From Mesorhabditis belari (taxonomy: Eukaryota; Nematoda; Chromadorea; Rhabditida; Rhabditidae), in assembly GCA_958450365.1 (NCBI GenBank), contig CAUEEP010000728.1:558001-622000 (forward strand): a stretch of 64,000 nucleotides of DNA, in the 5' to 3' direction. Below are positions 23,046 to 33,549 of this stretch, piece after piece (the stretch's first letter is position 1; every line of letters begins with the position of its first letter). Below the pieces are notes generated by a model. The model saw only the letters and a list, made by a program, of their open reading frames with translations, did not search any database and was not told where the DNA came from. Both the position numbers and the translations under genes were made by a program.

Positions 23046-23269
23046 GCCCATGTCCCACAGTCCCAAAAATGTGTTATAGATTGTTATTTGTTCATGTGTG
23101 TACACTTAAATCTTTCACTAGGCTCAGCGAAAGACAACTAAAAAGCAATTTTTCATTTTCACCCACCAAACACGCAATCATACACTTGCAATTACATTTT
23201 TGCTTTTCTTTTCCAAAAATCTTTTCTCGCCATTTGAGCTGAAATTGATCTGTTTCCAGGGAGGGCAAT

Positions 23270-23395
23270 TCGAGTCTAGAATTCTAGAATTCGACTCTAG
23301 AATTCTAGAATTCGACTCTAGAATTCTAGAATTTGAGTGAGCTAGAATTCTAGAATTCGACTCTAGAATTCTAGAATTCGAGTGAGCTAGAATTC
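23270..23395. repeat. GAATTCTAGAATTCGACTCTA tandem palindrome
   Basis: Five to six units of about 21 bp, each containing the palindrome GAATTCTAGAATTC, with one longer spacer (GAGTGAGCTA). Such an array can extrude multiple small cruciforms. Confidence 0.85.
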
Positions 23396-23569
23396 TTCTT
23401 CATTCTTCTTTATTCTTCGTCATCGAAGTGTCAAATTTCTGCAAATTTTCATAAAATGACGAATTGTATCAAGAAAATGAATAAGTTTTCATTAAAGGCG
23501 GAAGGTTTAAAGGGATTTATTAATGGAATTTTGCACTCCATTCACTCTATTCGAAATGAATAGATTTCA

Positions 23570-23904
23570 ATGACGCGATATGTATTTGTTGCTATTTTTT
23601 TTCTTCTCGCAACTACCGTATCCGATATTTTTAGCGAGATTAGGATTCGAAATTTTGAAATCTTTCATTATGATTTTCCGGAAACCTCGTTTATTGGATG
23701 ACCGAGTAAACATTGAACGCGCTTTTTTTTGTGGGTGAATATTGCCGCCTGGGGCATTTTTTAGTGGACAAATTATTCAGCATCGAGAGTGAGGGAATCT
23801 TTCGTTGCATTCCCGTTTACAGAAAAAAAATCTTAAAAAGATTGATATTTTTGAAAGCGAAAATGAATCATACGGTAGAGATTGATTGCCCCGTTAACGT
23901 CTGA
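23570..23904 (+). CDS. Possible small secreted protein, interrupted by a frame change
   Basis: An ATG at 23570 opens a 43-codon frame starting MTRYVFVAIFFLLATTVSDI, a good signal peptide, ending at TGA 23701. A second frame continues over 23713-23904 with Cys-containing sequence (FVGEYCRLGHFLVDKLFS, then MNHTVEIDCPVNV and stop). Together they look like one short secreted protein broken by an indel or short intron; a T8 run sits near the junction. No family recognised. It could also be chance. Confidence 0.3.
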
Positions 23905-24111
23905 TCAAAGAAAATTCACAGAAAGCAACATAAACTTGAGCAATTCCTCTTTGCAATTCAGTGTGCGTTCCTCTTTGTTAGTATCTTTTCTAAAAGGTAT
24001 CAACTTTCTACCGTAATCTTGTCCTGGTGGATTTTTTAACCCTTCCTAAATCAGACCAAAAGTTGATCAATTTAGAGGAAACGGTAGTAGGGTACGGTAG
24101 TAAAACCCTCA

Positions 24112-24256
24112 AAACCTTACTTAAGATAAGTCAAAGCCTCACTTAAGACAACTTAAAGCCTCACTTAAGACAACCCAAAGGCTCACTTAAGACAACTCAA
24201 AGGCTCACTTAAGACAACTCAAAGGCTCACTTAAGACAACTCAAAGGCTCACTTCA
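24112..24256. repeat. 24-bp repeat (CTCACTTAAGACAACTCAAAGG)
   Basis: Six units of about 24 bp with minor variation, in the intergenic region upstream of the four-helix membrane protein gene. Confidence 0.9.
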
Positions 24257-24920
24257 GTTAACTCAAATCATTCAAACTGTATTGCCAGATTATCCTGATG
24301 ATTAATAAATTTTATAAATTTTGTCGATAATTTTCAGAATCTAAACCACTTTTGTGAGAGAATTTCATTCAGAAAAAGAGTTCAGAAAAGATTCAGAAAA
24401 GTTCTGAGCCACTGAATCAGAAAGGAGAAAGCGACCGGAAATGTGAATTCATAAAAATCGGATTTAGAGAAGAGAAAATCCGATAACTTTGGAGAAAATT
24501 TGGAGAAAACAGTTGAGTGGATTGATGGGTGGATCTCTGTTAAATCTTTTGAGATTCACAAAGATGTTTTAGAATTGAAAACACTTAGATTTTCTTCCAT
24601 CAATCCACCCTCACTTTGAGTCAATCAGCGTCGGCATTTGGGGACTTTTTCTTTAGTCGCTTTATTAAAACTAGTTTTACTTTATTTTTCCGTAATTCAT
24701 TAACTTGTAAGTGGCTTTTGTTCGGTGATAGTACAACGAAGGAAAGTTTGATTTTGAACTACGTCAAATTATGAGTGAATTATTGTCGTTGTATTGGATT
24801 TAAACTTAAATTTCGATAAAGTTTCTCGTAGATTTACTCAGATTTTGTTTTATTATCACATAAAGAATCATTTCTTTTTTTAATAATTTCAATAATTCAT
24901 TTTAAATTCAGATTTCTACA

Positions 24921-27872
24921 ATGTCTTTAACAAGACAATCGACAAAAAGTCTCACTCATGGCGTCGAAATCGTCTTTGGCGTTGTTTACAAGGTTCGTGT
25001 TCAAATAAAGAATTGAAAACTTTTAATTGAAAAGTTTTAGATTTTTTTCCTATCATCTCTCGTCGTTAACGTTATTCTGTGCTTTCTTTTCACCGGAATT
25101 ATGTACTATTCACATTCAAGGAAACAGGTTCATTCATGTTAATCATTATCTAGATTATCTAGATAGATATAGATCTAGATAGATATAGAGCTAGATATCT
25201 AGGTATCTAGATTATCTAGATAGATCTAGATAGATATAGATCTAGATATCTAGGTATCTAGATTATCTAGATAGATCTAGATAGATCTAGATAGATATAG
25301 ATCTAGATATCTAGGTATCTAGATTATCTAGATAGATCTAGATAGATCTAGATAGATATAGATCTAGATATCTAGGTATCTAGATTATCTAGATAGATCT
25401 AGATAGATCTACATAGATATAGATCTAGATATCTAGGTATCTAGATTATCTAGATAGATCTAGATAGATCTACATAGATATAGATCTAGATATCTAGGTA
25501 TCTAGATTATCTAGATAGATCTAGATAGATCTAGATAGATTTAGATAGATATAGATAGATATAGATCTAGATAGATATAGATCTAGATAGATCTAGATAG
25601 ATATAGATCTAGATATCTAGGTATCTAGATTATCTAGATAGATCTAGATAGATCTAGATAGATATAGATCTAGATTATCTACATTATCTACATTATCTAC
25701 TAACATTCTAGGCACTCCATCCCGCTTTTCTTCGATGCTCTTTTGCATTTATTGGTTTGAAAATGAAAAGTATATAAATCAATTTTCGTTTAGAGCTGTT
25801 TCTTTTCTATTTTGAGGTCATTGTGTTAAGTGTTTTAAAGAAAACGACAAAATTGTTCTGGCTTGGCTTACTTTTGGCGGTGAGTTGTAGTCGAGTTCGA
25901 TCGATTCATTGCAAAAGTTCGATGCAAGATTTTAGTAGTTTTCGGAAGCTATTAGGCTTTCTACGATCGTAAACTAGTTTAAACACTCTTCATTTTCCAG
26001 TTCTCACGTGTCATTTTGATTATTTTCTGTTTGACGATGTTTTTATATACACATGAGACGTACACAGATTGGTTGATCATCTATGCACAAGGTGAATAAC
26101 GCTTTTGCATTCAAACAAATCTAGATAAGATTTTATCGTTGATCATCGTTGATCAGTCGTTGATTATCGTTGATCATGGTTGATTAATCGTTGATCAATT
26201 GTTGATCAATTGTTGATTATCGTTGATTATCGTTGATCAATCGTTGATCATCGTTGATTATCGTTGATCAATCGTTGATCATCGTTGATCAGTCGTTGAT
26301 CAGTCGTTGATTATCGTTGATCAGTCGTTGATCATCGTTGATTATCGTTGATCAATCGTTGATCATCGTTGATCAGTCGTTGATCAGTCGTTGATTATCG
26401 TTGATCAGTCGTTGATCAGTCGTTGATTATCGTTGATCAGTCGTTGATCATCGTTGATTATCGTTGATCAGTCGTTGATCATCGTTGATTATCGTTGATC
26501 AATTGTTGATCAATTGTTGATTATCGTTGATCAATCGTTGATTATCGTTAATCATCGTTGATCAATCGTTGATTATCGTTGATCATCGTTGATCAATCGT
26601 TGATTATCGTCGAGTATTGTTAGCCAATTCGATTTTACAATCTAGTGCCGACTGGCTGACTGGCTAAGAGCTCTGTATCTTAGTTGGGCAAGGGTTCAAT
26701 CCTGCCGACTAGATTATTAATTCTTTCCATATGGGTTTCTTTTTTCTTCTCTACATTTAGAGCTTAGAGCTTGTGCTTTTGTACTACATCATTCGTGTAA
26801 ATGTATTTTTTTAAACGTAGTTTATCCTCTAATCATTTCAGGTCATCAATCGATCCCCGGTTTGCTCATCATTCTTTCTATCGCCATTTTTTGTGTCGAG
26901 GTGATCGTCATAAAAAAGTCGGTTTAATTTCAACGATAAAGAATGTAAGATGTAACAAAAAAAATAAAAGCTTTTAGATATCATACCCTCAAAGAGATGA
27001 TCGATCCGGGGAGACAAGAAGTGGTGGGTCGCATTATTTGGCAAAAACAAACAAAGAATTACATTATTTGGCTAGCTATTTGAGACTAAATTGATCTATA
27101 GACGACTACAAATTCTATCGTAATCTGATTTTGTTTATGTCTATTGTATATGTTGTGTCCGATTTAGATTTCCGTCCGATTTAGATTGAACTTATCGCGG
27201 ACGTCCGATTTAGATTCAATCTAAATCTTATAGTATGATTGAACAATAATATAAACATGCTTAATATATGTTCTTAAGCGTTTTCTGTAGTTTTTAACTT
27301 TAATAGGTATAATAGATAAGCATTTAATAGACAAGAAAAAACAAGAAAACAAAAAATTCTCAAAAAAACAAAAAAATGTAATCAATAAAAGACCTTTGAA
27401 AATGCGCAGAAAACTACAGAAAACGCTTAAGAACATATGTTAAGCATGTTTATAATAAAAAAAATATTATTGTTCAATCTATATAAGATTTAGATTGAAT
27501 CTAAATCGGACGTCCGATATAGACTGTAATCTAAATCGGAGGTCCGCGATAAGTTCAATCTAAATCGGACACAACATATACATTTTTCAGAACATACGCA
27601 AAGACTCGATAAACACCTCGAATTACGATATGAAACAAGCGCTGAAAGAGATGAGACGAGCAAGGCGAAAAAAGGAAAATCAAGAGAGAAATCCGTCAAC
27701 GGTTTGTGAATGAAAAAAAAAGAGAAATTTTGAAATTAAACGATTCGATTAATCTTTACTTGTCGATTAATACTTTATCGACTAATCTTTACTTGTTTCA
27801 TGTTTTGAAACAAACAAACATTTGAGCTTTCAGGGATCTTCCGAAGAGGAAAAAAATGAACCAAAACAATGA
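24921..27872 (+). CDS. Small four-transmembrane protein of unknown function
   Basis: Exons 24921-24992, 25041-25127, 25712-25769, 25794-25879, 26001-26091, 26842-26921, 27591-27701 and 27834-27872 join in phase from MSLTRQSTKSLTHGVEIVFG to GSSEEEKNEPKQ-stop. Four hydrophobic helices are seen: IFFLSSLVVNVILCFLF, LFLFYFEVIVLSVL..FWLGLLLA, FSRVILIIFCLTMFLY and IPGLLIILSIAIFCVEVIVI. A basic, charged cytosolic tail follows (ALKEMRRARRKKENQER). This arrangement resembles nematode four-helix membrane proteins of unknown role. The exon at 27591 is open in two frames, and an optional exon near 26978 could feed the other frame, so alternative C-termini are possible. The introns hold two satellites, a tRNA-like piece and a MITE. 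No function can be assigned. Confidence 0.7.
25142..25700. repeat. TCTAGATAGA satellite
   Basis: Dense ATCTAGATAGATCTAG units arranged in a higher-order unit of about 60 bp marked by ATATCTAGGTATCTAGATTA. It occupies most of intron 2 of the four-helix protein gene, leaving normal splice ends. Confidence 0.9.
26130..26615. repeat. TTGATCATCG/TTGATCAGTCG satellite
   Basis: Decamers and undecamers of TTGATCAATCG, TTGATCAGTCG and TTGATTATCG, rich in TGATCA palindromes, in intron 5 of the four-helix protein gene. Confidence 0.9.
26644..26714 (+). mobile_element. tRNA-like sequence (SINE head or tRNA relic)
   Basis: An A-box-like TGGCTGACTGGCTAAGAGC and a B-box GGGTTCAATCC lie about 30 nt apart, and TGCCGACT at the start is complementary in part to the end CTGCCGACTAG only weakly. 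No full cloverleaf. It sits at the end of the satellite in the same intron. Confidence 0.4.
27147..27580. mobile_element. MITE with TATATGTTGTGTCCGATTTA termini
   Basis: Terminal inverted repeats TATATGTTGTGTCC and GGACACAACATATA enclose sub-terminal repeats of TCCGATTTAGATT and a second inverted pair (ATATGTTCTTAAGCGTTTTC and its complement). About 434 bp, no coding capacity. The right end lies ten bases from the CATTTTTCAG acceptor of the next exon, so the insertion almost abuts a splice site. Confidence 0.8.
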
Positions 27873-28435
27873 ATCTTCTCAACAGAAAGTGTGGATTGAA
27901 AGCTTTTGAAAAATGAAAATGCAAATATTATCTTAATAAACGAATTCAAAAAGCATAGATTTATAATCAGCTAATCAAGAAAATCTCAATCAATTTGTGC
28001 TATCGAGTTTTTTCAATAAGCTGATTGAATCGTCTTATCCAAAGTAGTCTCTCAACGGCAAAAAAGGATTTTGAGGTGAATTTTGAGGTAATAGGAAACC
28101 CAAGTTTTCAAGATGATTTCAAAAAAAAAACATCAAAAAGATGGAAACTTAGAAATTTGAGTTTTTAATGAATAACTCTTATCAGTGATTTAGTTTTTTA
28201 AATGCTTTTACCTTGCATATTTTAAACGAATCGCATTTTAAACGAATCGCTTCATAAAAAGAAGGAGACAAGAAGTGGTGGGGTTTGAAAGAAAAAGAAA
28301 CAAAAAATAAGCGCATTCTAGAAAATCTGAAAGTTTGAAGTTTGACTAAGAACGACTAAGAACCATAACCTAGAAGTTTTAAATACAAAATCTAGATGTT
28401 GACTGAACTGTTGACTGATCCTGTTGACTTTTCAA

Positions 28436-28549
28436 ATCTTTACGTGTCGCAGGCTTAAAGGAATTTTTGAAAATGTCGACATTTTTTTCAAATATTTCTC
28501 AATACCATTCGATTCGAATGCTTTCTGAAACGTTCTTTCATCGAAATAC
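28436..28549 (-). pseudogene. Dead copy of one DUF268 exon
   Basis: On the minus strand this reads YFDERTFQKAFESNGIEKYL and is clearly related, exon ends included, to the functional exon 32086-31977 (YFDERSVPKATEWNDIDENL). It stands alone 1.5 kb downstream of the gene's stop codon and is strongly diverged, so it is a relic of a duplicated gene or exon. Confidence 0.7.
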
Positions 28550-28682
28550 GTGTGTAATCATTTCGATACCGTTATCAAGAATAAATAATTGAATGCCCAT
28601 ATTGAATAATTTGTTATTTTTTAAATGAATATGATTATTGTTGTTAATTTTAAATAAAGTTTACATGAATTCGTTCATATTT

Positions 28683-28797
28683 CATTACGATACACGGTTC
28701 TGAGTCTGTAAGTCTACCGGGCCAACGCTCTACCGGGCCAACGCTCTACCGGGCCAACGCTCTACCAATCAGCTCTACCAATCAGCTACACCGATAC
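28683..28797 (-). repeat. tRNA-like sequence with triplicated 16-mer
   Basis: Read on the minus strand, TAGCTGATTGGTAGAGC (a good A box) appears, its second half is duplicated, and GGTAGAGCGTTGGCCC is present three times in tandem. It looks like a tRNA or tRNA-SINE 5' half that has expanded internally. No B box with correct spacing. Confidence 0.5.
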
Positions 28798-28803
28798 GTA
28801 CAC

Positions 28804-29029
28804 TACTGGACAATGAAATATCGTATTTGAAAAACGATCGTCACTTTCGCGCGTCTGTAACTCCCTTGTCTTTACCGTATTTCTAACTATTAATATTATC
28901 ATTGTGTAGCCCTTGAAAAAGAGCTTTCAGAAAATGTAGAACACTAATAGTTTAAACTCAAAGTCAATGGAGTTACGGACGCGCGAAAGTGACGATCGTT
29001 CTTCAAATATGATATTTCATTATCCAGTA
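28804..29029. mobile_element. Palindromic element
   Basis: Arms of about 55 nt (TACTGGACAATGAAATATCG.. and its complement ending ..TTATCCAGTA), including AACGATCGTCACTTTCGCGC matched on the other side, flank a central region of about 110 bp. No coding capacity. Confidence 0.75.
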
Positions 29030-29067
29030 CGGTATGCCGCACCCTGTATTGCAAATTTAGCCACCTA

Positions 29068-29332
29068 CCGTAAATACTGTAATAGTACCCCACCCTCATA
29101 AGGACGGTGCGGAGTGTTGCGTAGTGTAGCTTTGAACGAGTTTTTCTCGACACTGGTTTATGCTACAATGCGCGCTTAGATATAAAAAAATAGCTGAAAT
29201 TCAGGGCTATTTTTTAGTATCAAAGACGCATTTTTTGAAAGTACGGGTGCTTTGCAAAAAATAAAATACTAAAAAACTTTTGCGACTACGCGACTGTACG
29301 AGGGGGGTGGGGTACTATTACAGTATTTACGG
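29068..29332. mobile_element. Tc/mariner-type MITE flanked by TA, with paralogous empty site
   Basis: Ends CCGTAAATACTGTAATAG and TATTACAGTATTTACGG are inverted repeats flanked by TA on both sides. The host sequence around it (CACCCTGTATTGCAAATTTAG..TTTTCTTTCAGCAA) recurs uninterrupted at 29797, which shows the pre-insertion site and defines the target as TA. Related copies occur at 61130-61243 and 61326-61594. Confidence 0.88.
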
Positions 29333-29796
29333 TATTTTCTTTCAGCAATCAGTACTTTTAGAAATCGAATTTAAATTAAGTGTTCTGGAGAAATTGATTG
29401 ATTTTCTTGAATTGACAATCTTTTTATTATAGAGAATAATAAATATTCAGTGAAACTGAGAAATTGAAATCATTTCCTTTTTAAGACTTTTTCATTATGC
29501 AGAACACAAAACAAAAAAAACCTAAAGTGAAGCGAAATCAATCTTTCGTTTATCAATCAATCAATGGCGCAATCTTTCGACCACGCTGAGAACGAGCCAC
29601 CGAAAGTTGGTCGCGGCGAGCGAGTTGATTGTAAAAGTGCGTTTTTTTTTCGATAAAAGGCGTTTTAAAAAAATCGAGTCAGACGAATTTCGATAATTTC
29701 TTCACCATTCGATTCAACACAATTTTCTGCGTCAAATGGATATTCAAACGTGAAATTCTGATAGAGAACGTTTTTTTTTGCCTTATTTCGCGCGGA

Positions 29797-29995
29797 TGTG
29801 CACCCTGTATTGCAAATTTAGTCACCTATTTTCTTTCAGCAAGTGAACTTTTAGAAATCGAATTTAAATTAATCTTTCTGGAGAAAATTGATTGATTTTC
29901 TTGAATTGACAATCTTTTTATTATAGAGAATAATAAATATTCAGTGAAACTGAGAAATTGAAATAATGCATTATGCAGAACACAAAAAAAACCTA
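29797..29995 (+). repeat. Second copy of the sequence flanking the MITE
   Basis: Matches 29039-29067 plus 29333-29510 at most positions, including TTGACAATCTTTTTATTATA and the run into ATGCAGAACACAAA. A local duplication that preserves the empty insertion site. Confidence 0.85.
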
Positions 29996-30076
29996 AACCA
30001 AAGTCAACCGAAATCCAGAAACCCGTTAAACTTTTAGTAATCACAGACAACATTAAAATCGAATCATTTCCTTAAA

Positions 30077-33000
30077 TCAATTTGCAGCTTCAACTTTTTG
30101 GAGTACAATCGCCGGTTGATCGAATCCGAATTGATCATTTAAATTGAATTTTTCAACGGGGAAATGTTCAGTGAATAGAGAACCCTCGGATCGATGCCAG
30201 AAAATGCCCAAAAGACGGAAACCTAAGGATTCGATTTGATTCGATTGCTATTATAGAGAAAGATTCGATTCGATTCAATTACTATTATAGAAAAAGATTC
30301 GATTGCTATTATCGAATCTGTAATCCTACCTTGCATCATCCACCGTAAACGAATCGGTCCGTAAATTCGATGCGCATTCCAGACAAGAGCATCGTCACTT
30401 CAAAAAGTTTGCCTTTCATTTTCATGTTTCCAAAATTCAACAGAAATTCCCCTCACCAACAGGAAATCCGAGAATGATGACCCCGTTGTCTTTCAATAAA
30501 CATCGAACTTTGGCCATTTCTCTTAAATCTCCCCATGGATCGAGTGGATCACCGTATCTGGAAACTTGAATAAAATTCGAGTTTGGAAATGGAACTGATT
30601 CTTTGGTTCCATTTCCAAAAATGGAACTGATTCTTTAAAATGAGATCGTTAATCTTGATCTCATCTTTTTTACAATCTCTCAACCCAACCAACCTTCCTA
30701 GCCCACTGTGTTCAAGTGAAGAGAAGCTGATGATGAAATCGAAGAAACGGTCGAATCTGAATTTGTCAAAGTTGAAAGTTTTGAGTACCAGTTAGGATAA
30801 GATTTTCGATATTTACGCGAAAAAAAAACACTATAGACTTGTGAAAACAAGAGGCTAATCAATTTCTCAATCAAATCAATAATACCCTCCTCAACCCCAT
30901 TGTTTATCTGATTTCCTTTCTCTAACCTTGTCCAATTCTTTCCCACTTCAAATGGATGAATCCAGCTGATCGCTTTTTCAGACTAAAATTGAAATTTTGA
31001 GAATAAAATTTGCTTCTTTAACTTTAATCTTGATCTCTTGATATTCCATTGTTAGAATCGAAGCGGCACCGGCTCGAAGAGAAAAGATTTCAGCCTAGAG
31101 TATGTAACTGTATGCAATGTAACTGTAATATAACTGTAATGTAATGTAACTGTAATGTAATGTAACTGTAATGTAATGTAACTGTAATGTAATACAACTG
31201 TAATGTAATATAACTGTAATGTAATGCAACTGTAACTGTAATGCAACTGTAACTGTAATGTAACTGTAATGTAATGTAACTGTATGTAATGTAACTGTAA
31301 TGTAATGTAACTGTAACTGTAATGTAACTGTATGTAATGTAACTGTATGTAATACGACTGTATGTAATGTAACTGTAATGTAACTGTAATGTAATGCAAC
31401 TGTAACTGTAATGCAACTGTAACTGTAATGTAACTGTAATGTAATGTAACTGTATGTAATGTAACTGTAATGTAATGTAACTGTAACTGTAATGTAACTG
31501 TATGTAATGTAACTGTATGTAATACGACTGTATGTAATGTAACTGTAATGTAACTGTAATGTAATGCAACTGTAACTGTAATGCAACTGTAACTGTAATG
31601 CAACTGTAACTGTAATGTAACTGTAACTGTATGTAACTGTAACTGTATGTAATGTAACTGTAATGTAATGTAACTGTAATGTAACTGTAATGTAATACAA
31701 CTGTAATGTAATGTAACTGTATGTAATGTAACTGTAAATCTCAAATCTTCATAATTAACTAGAAATAAGCTTTGGCTTGTTTATAAAGTAAGAAATCAAT
31801 CATAAAATAAACCCATGGATTTTGCGATCCAATAACAGCTCCATTTTTTCCTTTAAAATGATCTTTATAACGAGAAATTGCATCAATGACGGTTTCTGAA
31901 AAGGAAAAGCTCTATAAAAAAAAAGCTTATTCAACTTTCGTTCTTTAGTTTCTTATTTCTTTTTTTAAATCTTTACGTGTTGTAGTCCCATATGTGGACT
32001 TTTTGAAAATGTTGACTCCTTCTTTCAAATTTTCATCAATATCATTCCATTCGGTTGCTTTTGGCACTGATCTTTCATCAAAATACCTACAAACAAATAA
32101 TCAAATAATTATTTTATAAGAATTACCATTTTGATATAGGTATTCGTCCAAATAATGTATACTCATTCCAAAGATTTTCTGGTACTTTCTCTGGCGCTTT
32201 ATCGATTGGTGTCTGATTTGTGGTGAGCATCCATTTGTTGAAAATCTTTTGTGAAATGGATTTATTGGGTTGGTGAATTGAAAACTGCCGGCTATTGTCA
32301 TATGTGACAGTTTGAGCACTTTCTTCAAAAGAAACCCATTTTGGTGTCAATGGAAAAGTTGTAGAGAATCAAAAATCAAGCTTATATCCAAATTTTCAGT
32401 ACGATTCAAAAACTGGTTTTCAAGAAATGCCAAATTTACAAATTTTCACAAAACTTGCATTTTAAGCGAAACTACTCAGTGTATCTTTTTGGAAATTTGG
32501 CTATAAGCCTCATTTTTGATTCTCTACAACTTTTCCATTGACACCAAAATGGGTTTCTTTTGAAGAAAGTGCTCAAATGCTCAAACTGGGACATCTCCAG
32601 TCCTCGATTTTTGAGTCTCACACTTGTCTCACACACAAACCAAAATCCTACTACGAAAGAGGAATCCGCAAATTGCCTGTAAAATGAGCACAAGTCGTCA
32701 ATAATAATGAAAATTATTTGGAATGAATTTATGGTTTTATTTTGAATAAATCTTAGTTCAAGTCCCGCAGTTTTCAATTCACCAACCCAATATATTCTTT
32801 TTATCTATTTATAAGAATAATCAATGATCTGAATAAATTTTGTGCCTGATGTTGCAAAACTGACTCGCTTTAAAATAAATAGCCTTGTTTGGGAACTTTG
32901 GGCGCATTCCCCATAGAGTCCGGACCTCGCCCCTTTTGATTACTATTTATTCCGGATCATGAGTAATGGGCTTGCGGGAGAACACTTGGATGCGGAAGAA

Positions 33001-33549
33001 GCAGTCAGAAATTGGCTTTGAAAGTTTTTCGATTCAAAACCAAAACCCTACCACGAAAGAGGAGTCCGCAAATTGCCTGTAAAATGGGCAGAAGTCGTCA
33101 ATAATAAATGGAGATTATTTGGAATGAATTCATGGTTTTATGTTGAATAAATTTTAGTTCAAAGTCCGGCAGTTTTCAACTCACCAACCCAATAGATGAA
33201 CTACAACTACAATAGATAAACCACAACTACAAGACTCACCTCATCACACGTTTCTCCAACAATTTTTCCTCTCGCTTTTATTTCTTCTTTTGATGAAATT
33301 CTAATTTTTAAGAATGATGGCTTCGGTTTCTCGGCAGGACTTGGCTCGAAAACTTTGACGATTTTTGGTTCTGGGGGATCAGGAGATTTTCTAGAATTTA
33401 TTTTTGGCTACATTCTGGTATTGATTTAAAACTTATATCACTTTCTGTGTGGCCATTTTCATCTCATTGTGATTTCTCCGTAACATCACCATCAAACAAG
33501 AGAAAGCGACAAGAAAAGTAGGGTTAAGAATGCCGTTTTTAACTCCATT
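30077..33549 (-). CDS. DUF268 family protein with N-terminal membrane anchor
   Basis: Minus-strand exons: 33549-33442, 33407-33240, 32245-32127, 32086-31977, 31895-31813, 31094-31023, an exon ending in GLG near 30690-30830, 30557-30457, one near 30395-30330 and 30222-30077. The N-terminus is a hydrophobic helix (GILNPTFLVAFSCLMVMLRR) as in a type II membrane protein, then a Pro/Lys-rich stem. The conserved domain shows AVIGSQNPW, IFSLRAGAASILTMEYQEI, FSSLEHSGLGRYGDP, LDPWGDLREMAKVRCLL, ALVWNAHRIYGPIRLRW and a terminal QPAIVLQKVE. This is the nematode-expanded DUF268 family, of unknown biochemical role. Frame slips are needed near 30755-30775 and before the WNAHRIYG exon. The start codon is unclear: an ATG right after a TTTTTCAG at 33550 is one base out of frame. 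Confidence 0.8.
31100..31738. repeat. TAATGTAACTG satellite
   Basis: Units of 5-11 bp (TAATG, TAACTG) with a higher-order period of about 170 bp marked by AATACGACTGTATGTAATG at 31351 and 31521. It lies in an intron of the DUF268 gene. Because the minus-strand unit lacks stops, three frames remain open for 160-230 codons; these are not proteins. Confidence 0.92.
32265..32790 (+). mobile_element. Deletion derivative of a mariner, inserted at TA
   Basis: Starts TTGGGTTGGTGAATTGAAAA and ends with its complement (TTTTCAATTCACCAACCCAA), with TA on each side. Inside are a palindrome of about 290 bp (GCACTTTCTTCAAAAGAAAC and its complement) and a stop-riddled C-terminal transposase remnant (YYERGIRKLPVK, VVNN). 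It lies in an intron of the DUF268 gene. Confidence 0.85.
32870..33192 (+). mobile_element. 5'-truncated mariner, C-terminal transposase and right terminus
   Basis: Encodes SPDLAPFDYYLFRIMSNGLA, the catalytic-Asp motif of mariner transposase, then FFDSKPKPYHERGVRKLPVK and a natural end WFYVE-stop, with two internal stop codons (in the HSP motif and after NWL). The right terminus TTTTCAACTCACCAACCCAA abuts TA and matches the element at 32265-32790, showing the same family. Confidence 0.88.

Larger units (their letters stand above)
27873..30076. other. Intergenic region made of repeats and duplicated sequence
   Basis: Between the four-helix gene and DUF268 (convergent) there is no supported complete gene. 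It contains a dead DUF268 exon copy, a tRNA-like repeat, two palindromic elements and two copies of a roughly 200-bp sequence (29039-29500 interrupted, and 29797-29995). A short frame at 29564 (MAQSFDHAENEPPKVGRGER) is open for 30 codons only. Confidence 0.6.

Noticed and set aside
23270..26615. CRISPR-like regular arrays
   Set aside because: Units are directly adjacent without unique spacers, and the genome is clearly eukaryotic.
31052..31744. Open frames of 159-230 codons on the minus strand
   Set aside because: They read through the TAATGTAACTG satellite in all three minus frames; no composition or family support. An intron of the DUF268 gene.
32245..32350. Extension of the DUF268 exon into FSIHQPNKSISQ
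   Set aside because: That stretch is the inverted terminal repeat of the inserted mariner derivative; the true exon boundary is the CACAAAAG acceptor at 32245.
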